Positions 39,452 through 47,281 of a stretch of 49,563 nt of DNA are shown here, piece by piece (the first letter of the stretch is position 1; every line of letters starts with the position of its first letter). Source of the DNA: an uncultured Eubacteriales bacterium (GTDB lineage Bacteria; Bacillota; Clostridia; Christensenellales; CAG-138); NCBI GenBank assembly GCA_900549955.1, contig URQH01000011.1, forward strand, positions 1-49,563. Reading direction: 5' to 3'. Both the position numbers and the translations under genes were made by a program. The notes beneath the pieces are model-generated. The model had not been told where the DNA came from. It did not search any database and was given only the letters and a program-made list of their open reading frames with translations.

Positions 39452-40459
39452 TTACGCCTCCCATTGACGGATCAGTTCTTCCGCAATCTGCACGGCGTTG
39501 GTCGCGGCGCCCTTGCGGATGTTGTCGGCAACGCACCAGAAGTTGATGCCGTTTTCGATGGAGAAGTCGCGGCGGATGCGGCCCACGTAGACCGGGTCGG
39601 TGTCCTCAGCGGTGATGGCCATGGGGTACACGTTGTTGGCCACGTCGTCCATGACGACCAGCCCCGGCGCCTTTTCGAGCAGCGCGCGCAGCTCGGCAAG
39701 GTCGAATGGCCGTTCAAACTCGACGTTGATGCTCTCGCTATGGCCGTGGAAGACCGGCACGCGCACGGTTGTGGCAGTGACGGCCAGCTCCGGCAGGGAG
39801 AGGATCTTGCGCGTCTCGTCGATCATCTTCTGTTCCTCCTTGGTGTACCCGTTGTCGAGGAACACGTCGATGTGCGGCAGGCAGTTGCCCGCGATCGGGT
39901 GCGGGAATTTCTGCGGCGCTTCGCCCTTGAGCCCGTTCTGCAGGTCGAGATAGCCCTGCTGTCCGGCGCCGGACACGGCCTGGTAGGTAGAGTAGATCAC
40001 GCGCTTGAGCCCGTATGCGTCGTGCAGGGGCTTGAGCGGCACCATGGCCTGGATGGTGGAGCAGTTCGGGTTGGCGATGATGCCCTTTTTGCGGTAGCCG
40101 GGAATGGCGTCCGGGTTGACTTCCGGCACGACCAGCGGCACGTCGGGATCCATGCGCCAGCAGCTCGAATTGTCGATCACCACCGCGCCGGAAGCCGCCA
40201 CGATGGGGGCAAAGTGCTTGGAGGTGCCAGCACCCGCGGAGAACAGCGCAATGTCCACGTGCAGGTCTTCAAACGCGGTGTCGGTCAGCTCGCGGACGGT
40301 ATACGGCTTGCCCATGAACGTGACCTGTGTCCCGGCGCTGCGCTTGGAGGCAAAGAGAAAATACTCGGAAACCGGGAGCTTGCGCTCTTCCAACACCTGC
40401 AGAAACTTTCTGCCGACCATACCCGTTGCGCCCACAACGGCAACTCGATACTGCTTCAT
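39452..40459 (-). CDS. asd: Aspartate-semialdehyde dehydrogenase
   Basis: A 335-residue enzyme converting aspartyl phosphate to aspartate semialdehyde with NADPH. YRVAVVGATGMVGRKFLQVL is the NADP loop. NPNCSTIQAM contains the catalytic Cys, and VFHGHSESINVEFER is the active-site His region. VPEVNPDAIPGY and the end IRKGAATNAVQIAEELI are typical. ATG 40459 is preferred because GGAG lies 6 bases upstream; the ATG at 40471 adds four residues without one. It is the first gene of the asd-dapA-dapB operon, driven by a near-consensus promoter at 40538-40510. No aspartokinase gene is in the window, although its ACT regulatory pair seems fused to dapB. Confidence 0.96.
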   Translation of the reverse strand: MKQYRVAVVGATGMVGRKFLQVLEERKLPVSEYFLFASKRSAGTQVTFMGKPYTVRELTDTAFEDLHVDIALFSAGAGTSKHFAPIVAASGAVVIDNSSCWRMDPDVPLVVPEVNPDAIPGYRKKGIIANPNCSTIQAMVPLKPLHDAYGLKRVIYSTYQAVSGAGQQGYLDLQNGLKGEAPQKFPHPIAGNCLPHIDVFLDNGYTKEEQKMIDETRKILSLPELAVTATTVRVPVFHGHSESINVEFERPFDLAELRALLEKAPGLVVMDDVANNVYPMAITAEDTDPVYVGRIRRDFSIENGINFWCVADNIRKGAATNAVQIAEELIRQWEA

Positions 40460-40509
40460 AGCCTTCTCCATTACAATTTACTATATACTACACCACGGTA
40501 GTCAGATTG

Positions 40510-40538
40510 ATTCTACTGAAAAAATACAGGTTTGTCAA
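40510..40538 (-). promoter_or_regulatory. asd-dapA-dapB promoter
   Basis: On the minus strand, a perfect TTGACA (40538-40533), 17 bases and TAGAAT (40515-40510). The leader to asd is only ~45 bases, too short for a lysine riboswitch. Confidence 0.8.
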
Positions 40539-40588
40539 ATATATCCGGGCGTTGCGGCCGTTTCCGCCGCTCGCGCGCGGCGGAGGCG

Positions 40589-41800
40589 CTATTGCGCGAT
40601 CATCCGGTCGAGCAGGCGGAAGCCTTCCGGCTCGAACAGACCGGTTTGGGCCGCGTCCGCCTCGGTATAGCGCACGTGCGCGCGCCCTGCCCGGTCGCCG
40701 CGCCGGTAGAGGACGAAGGGGACGGGGTCGCCCGTGTGCGTCATCAGGTGCACGGGCGTCGGGTGATCCGGCAGCAGCAGTACGGCGTAGTCCTCGCCGC
40801 TCTGGTCGAGGTAGTCCAGGACCGGGCGGACGATCTGGCCGTCAATCTGCTCGATGGCATAGACCTTTTCCGGGATCTGGCACTGGTGGCCGCACTCGTC
40901 CGGCGCTTCCACATGGATGTAGACGAAGTCGCAGTCCCCGCCCAGCGCGTCGATGGCCGCGCGGCCCTTGCCCGCAAAGTTGGTGTGATAGTTGCCGGTG
41001 GCGCCTTCCACGGGGATGACGCGCATGCCGGCGCACTTGCCGATGCCCTGGATGAGGTCGACCGCGGAGATGACCCCGCCGTGCAGGCCACGCATGTCGA
41101 AAAACGGCCGTAGGGCAGGGCGCCGTCCCTCGCCCCAGAACCAGATGGCGTTGGCGGGGTGCTTGCCCGCCTGCACGCGCGCCACGTTGACCGGGTGCTG
41201 GCCGAGCGTGGCGTAGGCGTATTCCATCATCTCGCGCAGCAGCGCGGCGTTTTGCCCCTCCGGCAGGCGACCGTGGACGCTCTGCCGCGAGATGTCGTGC
41301 GGCGGGGTGAGCTGCGCGCCCGTTTCCGCGTTGCGCAGCACGAAGCACTGCCGGTACGATACGCCCGGATACAGGCGCGCGGTGGCGGTGGCAAATTTGT
41401 CGTTGATCGCGTCCACGAGCTGGCGCGCCTCCTCTGAGGAGATTTCGCCCGCGCTGTAGTCCACCATCGTTGCATCGTCGATCGACGCGGCCTCCGACAG
41501 CGTGACCAGGTTACACCGGTAGGTGACGTCCTCCGGCGCAAGCTCGATGCCGATGCTCGCGGCCTCGAGCGGGGAGCGCCCGGAATAGTAGCGGCGCGGA
41601 TCGTAGCCGAACACGGCGAGGTTGGCCGTGTCGCTGCCCGGCTTCATGCCCTCCGGCACGGTGCGTACCATGCCGAACGTGCCGTTTTGCGCAAGCAGGT
41701 CCATCGTTGGGTGACAGGCTGCGTCGAGTGGGGTCTTTCCGCCCAGCTCCGGCACCGGCACGTCGGCCATGCCGTCGCCCAAAAAGACGACATACTTCAT
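40589..41800 (-). CDS. apgM: Cofactor-independent phosphoglycerate mutase, ApgM family
   Basis: A 403-residue metalloenzyme of the alkaline phosphatase superfamily, converting 3- to 2-phosphoglycerate. YVVFLGDGMADVP carries the metal-binding Asp, GSDTANLAVFGYDP has the catalytic Ser region, YYSGRSPLEAASIGIEL is family-specific, and IHVEAPDECGHQCQ and LLPDHPTPVHLMTHTGDPVPF supply further metal ligands. Length and motifs fit the archaeal-type iPGM (ApgM), which also occurs in many anaerobes, rather than GpmI. ATG 41800 has AAAGGA 11 bases upstream and overlaps the methyltransferase stop by 4 bases (ATGA). It is the last gene of a five-gene operon. Confidence 0.93.
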   Translation of the reverse strand: MKYVVFLGDGMADVPVPELGGKTPLDAACHPTMDLLAQNGTFGMVRTVPEGMKPGSDTANLAVFGYDPRRYYSGRSPLEAASIGIELAPEDVTYRCNLVTLSEAASIDDATMVDYSAGEISSEEARQLVDAINDKFATATARLYPGVSYRQCFVLRNAETGAQLTPPHDISRQSVHGRLPEGQNAALLREMMEYAYATLGQHPVNVARVQAGKHPANAIWFWGEGRRPALRPFFDMRGLHGGVISAVDLIQGIGKCAGMRVIPVEGATGNYHTNFAGKGRAAIDALGGDCDFVYIHVEAPDECGHQCQIPEKVYAIEQIDGQIVRPVLDYLDQSGEDYAVLLLPDHPTPVHLMTHTGDPVPFVLYRRGDRAGRAHVRYTEADAAQTGLFEPEGFRLLDRMIAQ

Positions 41801-42981
41801 GTTGTGCGTTCCTTTCCTGTGCGTTTTGCCCGGTGACGGGCGTCTTTGGAAACGGCGGCGCAGCGGGATGGCTGCGCCTGCCCCTTAAAATACTGGTACA
41901 GGCAGCAGGGCATGCCGCCGTTGCTGAGCTTGCGGCGCTTGTCCGCCCGCCTGCCGTATACGCGCTCAAAATCCCGGTACCCGGTGATGATGTGGACGGA
42001 CCAGCCGTCCAGGCGGTCGAACCGTTCGCGCATCTGCCGGTACAGGCCCTCCGCCGCGCGGGGGTCGAGCAGGCGCTCGCCATAGGGCGGGTTGCACACG
42101 AGTACCCCGCCCGTGCGGGCGTCGGCCAGCTCGGCAAGCGGGCGCACCACCCAGTCGACTTTCACGCCGGCCTTCTTTGCGTGACGCTTGCACAACTCGA
42201 TGCAGCGCGGGTCGATGTCGCAGCCGAGAATCTCGAGCCTGGCGGGACGGATGCCGTCGCGCGCCTCTTCGCGCGCCTGTGTCCAGACGGACGGCGGGAC
42301 GAACGGCCATTGCTCCGCGGCAAAGGCGCGGAGCAGCCCCGGCGCGCGGTTTTCAGCGAGCATGGCCGCTTCGATGGGCATGGTGCCGGAGCCGCACATC
42401 GGGTCGATGAGCGGTTGTTCCGCCCGGTAGCGCGACAGGTCGACGATGGCGGCGCCGAGCGTCTCAGACAGCGGGGCGGCCACGTTATAGGTGCGGTAGC
42501 CCCTTCGCGCCAGCCCTGCGCCGCAGCAGTCGAGCGCGAGCGTCGCCACGTCGCGCAGCATGCCGACTTCGACGATGACTTCCGCGCCCGTCTCCGGGAT
42601 GGTCGTGGCGTGATAGGCCGCCTTCAGGTTTTCGACGATGGCCTTTTTGACGATGCTCTGGCAGTCGGAAACGGAAAACAGGCCGCTCTTGGCCGACTTT
42701 CCGTTGACGTGGATGCGCGCGTCCCGGCTGAGGTACGGCTTCCAGTCCAACGCCCGTACGCCGTCGAACAGTTCGGTAAAGCTCGTGGCGCGAAAGTTGC
42801 CGACTTCGAGCAACAGCCGTTCCGCCGTGCGCAGCCAGAGCAGCGCGCGCGCCATTTCGGCATACCCGCCCAAAAAACTGACGCGGGCGTCCTCGGTGCG
42901 TTCCACGTCGATGCCCAGCTGCCGCAGCTGGCGGGCGACGGTGGACTCCAGCCCCAGTTTGCAGGTGGCGAGAAAGCGCAT
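41797..42981 (-). CDS. THUMP-domain RNA methyltransferase (RlmL/YpsC-like)
   Basis: A 394-residue protein. An N-terminal THUMP/ferredoxin-like part (about 1-160, MRFLATCKLGLESTVARQL) is followed by a Rossmann SAM methyltransferase domain (about 165-380). PLIDPMCGSGTMPIEAAML is motif I, LGCDIDPRCIELCKRHAK motif II, and VCNPPYGERL motif IV of N2-guanine methyltransferases. It should methylate 23S rRNA guanine, as for RlmL or Bacillus YpsC. The C-terminus is Arg/Lys-rich. ATG 42981 has GGGAGGA 6 bases upstream and shares a base with the stop of the TPR gene (TAATG). The reading frame to the right of 42981 belongs to the TPR gene. Confidence 0.93.
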   Translation of the reverse strand: MRFLATCKLGLESTVARQLRQLGIDVERTEDARVSFLGGYAEMARALLWLRTAERLLLEVGNFRATSFTELFDGVRALDWKPYLSRDARIHVNGKSAKSGLFSVSDCQSIVKKAIVENLKAAYHATTIPETGAEVIVEVGMLRDVATLALDCCGAGLARRGYRTYNVAAPLSETLGAAIVDLSRYRAEQPLIDPMCGSGTMPIEAAMLAENRAPGLLRAFAAEQWPFVPPSVWTQAREEARDGIRPARLEILGCDIDPRCIELCKRHAKKAGVKVDWVVRPLAELADARTGGVLVCNPPYGERLLDPRAAEGLYRQMRERFDRLDGWSVHIITGYRDFERVYGRRADKRRKLSNGGMPCCLYQYFKGQAQPSRCAAVSKDARHRAKRTGKERTT

Positions 42982-44699
42982 TACGGTTCCTCCCGGTAGG
43001 GGGCAAATTTCTGCACCGCGTTGTGCAGCCTGAGCAGCGACACGCGGTATTTGCGGGCGATTGCCTCCTCGTCCGGTTGCTCGCCCGCCTGCTGGCGGCC
43101 CAGCAGCTCGAGCGCCGCGGCAAACGAGTGCTGCTGGTTGGCGGAGATGCGCGGGTAGTGCCCGTCCACAGCGGCCAGATAGCGGCGGATGATGCCGGCC
43201 GTGGCGAGGAGCACTTCCTCCGTGCAGTCCGGCAACAGGTGCGCCGCCAGCAGTTGCAGGACGCCCTCGTAAGCGGCGGGCAGCTGTTTGGGCAGCTCCA
43301 GCGCGCTCACGCGGCCCTGCACCCACTGGCCGTCCAGATAGGCCATAAACGGCTCCCGCGCCTGCATGCGGGTGAGCAGGGCGAGCGCTTCGCGCTTGGC
43401 GCCGTCGGGCTGGTCGGTACGCAGCAGAAAGTCGCGCAGCGCGCGCTCTGCCTCCGCGTCCTGCATGCCCGCGACCAGATGCAAGATAGCGGATTTAGAC
43501 CGTTGGTCCTGCATGGTCAGCGCCCAAAGCAGCAGATTGCGCGTGGCGCGGTCCTCGCGCCAACGGCGGACGATTTCCGCCTGCGGTTCGTCCAGCAGCG
43601 CGTTGATCTGCTGGAAGCGCCGGAACGTCTCGCCGAGCGGCACGCGGTATGGCAGCTGCCAGTGGCGCGCATGCGCCTTTGCGTCGTACTTGCGGCAGGC
43701 GTTCAGATAGTAGTGGGCCACGGTGTCGTCCGGGTCGATGCGCAGCAGGCGGCGGTAGCAGCTCTGTGCGCCCTCCACATCGCCCTGCAGATAGCGGCAG
43801 TATCCCATGCGGTGGATGACGTTTTCGTCATAGGGCATATACTGCCAGAGCCGCTGGAGGGTTTCCTGCGCGGCCGCATATCGGCCAAACTCGAGCTGCA
43901 GCAGCGAGATGCTGGCCAGCTCGTCAGGTTCTTCCGGCCGGAGCAGCTGCAGCGCGTCCAGCGCCTCCTGTACTTGCGTGCTCTGCGCGTCTTCCCCCAT
44001 GCAGAGGAAGAGGGCCTGGTTGCAGCGCGCCTGAATGTCGTTCGGGTCGGCGGACAGCACCTCGCCCGAAAGCGCCAGTGCGCGTGCCTTGTCGCCCATG
44101 CAATAACATACGACCGCGAGCTGGTTTTTGGCGCGCAGCGCCGTGGGCACCCGGGCCAGATGCGCCTCCAGCAGCGCGGCGGCCTGGGCCAGATCGCCGC
44201 GTTCGGTGGCGTGGCGCGCCCTCTGGCAGACCGTCAGCGTCTCCAGCGACTCGTCCTGCGCCACGCCTACGGTCTCCATCAGCTCGTTCGGGTCCTCCAG
44301 CAGATCCAGAAAATCCATCGCGTCATACGCATAAAACCCTTCCGGATCCAACTCCAGGTACGTTTCCAGGCTCTCCTTGGCGTAGGCGTACTCGTGCATG
44401 CCGTAGTAGTTGCAGGCCAGGCCGAAATAGCTTTCCGGGTCCGGGTCGTTCATCGACATGTCGACGAGCAGCAGGCGGTTGCTCTCCTCGTATCGCTGCA
44501 TTTGACTCAGCACTTCTGAAAGCGCAAGGCAGGAGTCCAGGTCTGCCGGGTCGCTGTGATACGCCTGGCGGTATCGCTGGACGGCCGCGAGCAGGTCGTT
44601 CCGGTCGCGTTCCTTGGCGCCGCGCTTGAGGAAGAAGTCCACGTCCTGGCGGAACGGGAGGATCTTTGCCTTTTTGTTTTCAGGTTGCGTCTTGTCCAT
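42981..44699 (-). CDS. Tetratricopeptide-repeat protein
   Basis: A 572-residue soluble protein made of TPR-like helical repeats in roughly the first 400 residues, for example LLAAVQRYRQAYHSDPADLDS, FGLACNYYGMHEYAYAKESLE, YLQGDVEGAQSCYRRLLRIDP and AKNQLAVVCYCMGDKARALAL. The last ~170 residues are helical without clear repeats. No signal peptide or enzyme motif is visible, so it is likely a scaffold or regulator. Its start overlaps the hslO end by 20 bases and its stop shares a base with the methyltransferase start, so it is translationally coupled to both. The function is unknown. Confidence 0.85.
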   Translation of the reverse strand: MDKTQPENKKAKILPFRQDVDFFLKRGAKERDRNDLLAAVQRYRQAYHSDPADLDSCLALSEVLSQMQRYEESNRLLLVDMSMNDPDPESYFGLACNYYGMHEYAYAKESLETYLELDPEGFYAYDAMDFLDLLEDPNELMETVGVAQDESLETLTVCQRARHATERGDLAQAAALLEAHLARVPTALRAKNQLAVVCYCMGDKARALALSGEVLSADPNDIQARCNQALFLCMGEDAQSTQVQEALDALQLLRPEEPDELASISLLQLEFGRYAAAQETLQRLWQYMPYDENVIHRMGYCRYLQGDVEGAQSCYRRLLRIDPDDTVAHYYLNACRKYDAKAHARHWQLPYRVPLGETFRRFQQINALLDEPQAEIVRRWREDRATRNLLLWALTMQDQRSKSAILHLVAGMQDAEAERALRDFLLRTDQPDGAKREALALLTRMQAREPFMAYLDGQWVQGRVSALELPKQLPAAYEGVLQLLAAHLLPDCTEEVLLATAGIIRRYLAAVDGHYPRISANQQHSFAAALELLGRQQAGEQPDEEAIARKYRVSLLRLHNAVQKFAPYREEP

Positions 44700-45588
44700 G
44701 TTCCTCCGCTTGTGCCTGCCGGAGCAGTTCGGTCAGTTCTGCGGCTGAAAACCGGTATGCCGCATGACAGAAATGGCACTTGACCTCTGCGCCGCCGTCC
44801 TGCTCGATCATGTCGCGCAGCTCGTCGGCGCCGACGGAGAGCAGCGCCCGCTCGATGCGCTCGCGCGTGCAGTCGCAGCGCAGCACGGGCGTAAACCGTT
44901 CCGTGATCGAAACATCGATCCCGCCGAGCAGCGCTTGAAACGCCATCTCCAGATCCTCCCCGCCGTCCAGCCGCCGCGCCAGGGTGGTGATCTCGTCTGC
45001 GCGCGCCTGCAGCGCGTCAATGACTTCGTCCGGGCAGTCGGGCAGGGGCTGCAGCAACACGCCCGCCGCAGCGCGGACGTGCCCGGTTCCCGCGTCCATG
45101 CGTACGCCGAGGTAGACGAGGGAGGGCTGCTGCTCGCTCACGGTGAAGTATTGTGCAAAGTCCACTGCAATTTCTCCGGAAACGAGATTGCAGACCCCGA
45201 CGTATGGCTCGCCGACCGGCAGGTCGCGCACGACGGTCAGCCTTCCGGTGTGGCCGACATAGCCGCCGACGTCGAGCTTGCCTTCCGACGTGGGCGGCAG
45301 CTCCGTTTCGGGGTTTGCGACATAGCCCTTGACCACCGGGCCGGGCGCGCCGGTACAGACCATGCTGCCCGCCGGGCCGTCGCCGCGGATAATCGTGGAC
45401 ACGCGGTCCCCATCGTTTTTGAGTTGGGACGCCATCATGGCCGTCATCATCAGCTGGCGGCCGAGCGCGGCCGTTGCCACGCGGGAGAGGCCGTGCAGCG
45501 CCTGTGCCTGCGTCACCATGTCGCGTGCGCTGATGGCGGCGGCGCGGACGCGCCCGTTGGCGCACAGCGCGTGCAGTATGCTGTCCAT
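44680..45588 (-). CDS. hslO: Redox-regulated chaperone Hsp33
   Basis: A 302-residue holdase chaperone activated by oxidation. The N-terminal domain has LHGLSRVATAALGRQLMMTAMM and LVSGEIAVDFAQYF. The C-terminal zinc site is the expected cysteine set CDC near residue 240 (RCDCTRERI) and CHFC near 272 (VKCHFCHAAYRF). ATG 45588 has GGAAGG 7 bases upstream. It lies 45 bases after the upstream methyltransferase and overlaps the TPR gene start by 20 bases, so it is the second gene of the operon. Oxidation of the zinc cysteines should release zinc and expose the client-binding surface. Confidence 0.95.
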   Translation of the reverse strand: MDSILHALCANGRVRAAAISARDMVTQAQALHGLSRVATAALGRQLMMTAMMASQLKNDGDRVSTIIRGDGPAGSMVCTGAPGPVVKGYVANPETELPPTSEGKLDVGGYVGHTGRLTVVRDLPVGEPYVGVCNLVSGEIAVDFAQYFTVSEQQPSLVYLGVRMDAGTGHVRAAAGVLLQPLPDCPDEVIDALQARADEITTLARRLDGGEDLEMAFQALLGGIDVSITERFTPVLRCDCTRERIERALLSVGADELRDMIEQDGGAEVKCHFCHAAYRFSAAELTELLRQAQAEEHGQDAT

Positions 45589-45633
45589 CTGGAATCCTTC
45601 CTTTCCGGGTGGGGCAGAGCGGCAAAGGTTCGC

Positions 45634-46395
45634 TCAACCGTCCTGTTTTCTGCAAATATATTGTATCCGTTCCGAACGCTCGCCTGGCGGTGCGTCCGTC
45701 AGGCCGTCAAAGGCCTGTATGTCGGTGAAACCGCTCTGCGCAAGCGCGTGCTCCAGTTCCGTCCTGGAGTGCGCGCGCTGCACGTGTACCTCGTCAAAGC
45801 GCGTGTATCGCCCGTCCGGTGCCGGCACGAACACGTGCAGCTGCATTTCAATCAGCTTGCGCTCCGGGTCGTAGGCGTTGCGCCAGAGGTACGTGCAGTC
45901 CGGCAGATCCTCGCCAAAGCAGTTGCCGCCCAACACGTCGGCGAGCTTGTGGCGCGTGGATACGTCGAACAGCAACACGCCGCCAGGGCGCAGCGCGGCG
46001 TGCGCGGCCCCGAAAAACGCCAGCAGTGCGGCGCGCGAGGTAAGGTAGTTCACACCGTCGCAGCCGCAGTTGACCGCGTCCACCGGATGGTGCAGCTCTA
46101 GGTGACACATGTCCATGCATACGTAGGGGATGCGCAGGCCGAGCTTGCGCGTCTTCTCCTGCGCCACGCGGAGCATGTCCTCGGAGCGGTCGATACCCGT
46201 CACGCGGTAGCCGAGCCGGGCGAGACGGATGGACAGCGCGCCGGTGCCGCAGGCGCAGTCGGCGATCGCGGCGCCATCGGCCTGGGGGAGCGTGGCCCGC
46301 AACAGCGCATCCAACCGCGCCGCCCACCGGTCGTAGTCCACGTCATGCATCATGGCGTCGTAAAGCGGCGCAAACGTGGTATAGGCCGTGTCCAT
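45634..46395 (-). CDS. Class I SAM-dependent methyltransferase, small molecule type
   Basis: A 253-residue methyltransferase. Motif I is IADCACGTGALSIRLARLG and motif II YRVTGIDRSEDMLRVA. The acceptor domain begins FAPLYDAMMHDVDYDRWA, typical of the YbaJ/YcgJ-like family with unknown substrate. ATG 46395 has GGGGAGGAG 7 bases upstream, whereas the longer frame begins in the promoter region. The promoter TTGCAT-17-TACAAT lies at 46458-46430. It is the first gene of the five-gene operon running to apgM. Close relatives act on phenols, quinones, or small acids; the substrate cannot be assigned here. Confidence 0.9.
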   Translation of the reverse strand: MDTAYTTFAPLYDAMMHDVDYDRWAARLDALLRATLPQADGAAIADCACGTGALSIRLARLGYRVTGIDRSEDMLRVAQEKTRKLGLRIPYVCMDMCHLELHHPVDAVNCGCDGVNYLTSRAALLAFFGAAHAALRPGGVLLFDVSTRHKLADVLGGNCFGEDLPDCTYLWRNAYDPERKLIEMQLHVFVPAPDGRYTRFDEVHVQRAHSRTELEHALAQSGFTDIQAFDGLTDAPPGERSERIQYICRKQDG

Positions 46396-46429
46396 ATCGC
46401 GACTCCTCCCCAGGATATTGAATCGTATT

Positions 46430-46458
46430 ATTGTACACCCTTTTTGCCCGTTATGCAA
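46430..46458 (-). promoter_or_regulatory. Promoter of the methyltransferase-hslO-apgM operon
   Basis: On the minus strand, TTGCAT (46458-46453), 17 bases and TACAAT (46435-46430), 35 bases ahead of the first start codon. Confidence 0.65.
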
Positions 46459-46643
46459 ACCTTTTTGCCCTTGTGCGGCAGGGGATGGCGCGGCGGGGCA
46501 GGCGCCCCGTTCCCCTGTGGCGGAGCGCCTGAGGACAGGATCTTTGATTTGCCCCTTACTGCCGGGATGCGACGGGGCGCGACGACAAATTCATACCTTT
46601 TTCCCGCGCGGCTCTTGATTCTCGCGATCAATTGAGCGATAAT

Positions 46644-46665
46644 ATACAATGACTCCGAATTGTAT
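46644..46665 (+). promoter_or_regulatory. Inverted repeat upstream of xpt
   Basis: ATACAAT (46644-46650) and ATTGTAT (46659-46665) form a 7-bp inverted repeat with an 8-base centre, 26 bases ahead of the xpt start and overlapping the likely -10 region (TAATAT, 46640-46645). It may be an operator. No purine riboswitch fold is visible in this short leader. Confidence 0.4.
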
Positions 46666-46690
46666 CAACGTGAGAGGAGAAGGTTTTGGC

Positions 46691-47281
46691 ATGAAATTGC
46701 TACAGGAGAGGATTCGTCGTGAGGGCAAGGTGTTGCCTGGCAACATCATCAAGGTCGACGGGTTTTTGAACCACCGCGTGGACACTGCGCTGCTGCGGGA
46801 AATTGCCCGGGAGTTCAAGCGCCGGTTTCACACGGAGGGATTGACCGCCGTGCTGACGGTCGAGGCCAGCGGCATTCCGCTCGCCACGATCTGTGCAGAA
46901 GAACTGGGCGTGCCCATGGTGTTTGCCAAGAAGGCCAAGTCGGACAACATCGAGGGCGGCCTGTATCAGAGCGACATCTTCTCCTACACGTATAAGAAAA
47001 AGGTCACGCTGCTTGTGTCGCGCCAGTGGCTCGGCAAGGACGACAAGGTGCTCATTGTGGACGATTTTCTGGCCAACGGCGAGGCGCTGCGCGGCCTGGT
47101 GGAGATCGTAGAGCAGGCCGGCGCGGAGCTCGTCGGCATCGGCGTGGCGGTGGAGAAGGGCTTCCAGCCGGGCGGCAAGCGCCTGCGCGAGGAAGGTCAG
47201 AACCTGCAATCGCTGGCCATTATCGAGTCGGCCGACGAGAATGGCATCACATTCCGGGACGAGGAGGGCGCCGATGCCTGA
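46691..47281 (+). CDS. xpt: Xanthine phosphoribosyltransferase
   Basis: A 196-residue type I phosphoribosyltransferase that salvages xanthine (or guanine) to the nucleotide with PRPP. KLLQERIRREGKVLPGNIIKVD and FLNHRVDTALLREIA are typical of Xpt, VLTVEASGIPLATICAEELG is the start of the fold, and the PRPP loop is VLIVDDFLANGEALRGL. ATG 46691 has GGAGAAGG 8 bases upstream; the ATG at 46649 also lies in frame but is unsupported. Its stop overlaps the guaA start by 8 bases, so XMP made by Xpt can be passed to GMP synthase. Confidence 0.95.
   Translation: MKLLQERIRREGKVLPGNIIKVDGFLNHRVDTALLREIAREFKRRFHTEGLTAVLTVEASGIPLATICAEELGVPMVFAKKAKSDNIEGGLYQSDIFSYTYKKKVTLLVSRQWLGKDDKVLIVDDFLANGEALRGLVEIVEQAGAELVGIGVAVEKGFQPGGKRLREEGQNLQSLAIIESADENGITFRDEEGADA

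Noticed and set aside
38804..40501. A 565-codon plus-strand frame opposite dapA and asd
   Set aside because: It is Asp/His/Val/Arg-rich antisense shadow without any family motif; the minus strand encodes full DapA and Asd.
40460..40510. A lysine riboswitch ahead of asd
   Set aside because: The promoter lies about 45 bases from the start; a lysine riboswitch needs about 170 bases.
43023..44519. A 498-codon plus-strand frame opposite the TPR gene
   Set aside because: It is Arg/Gln/Leu-rich shadow; the minus-strand TPR frame is coupled to both neighbours.
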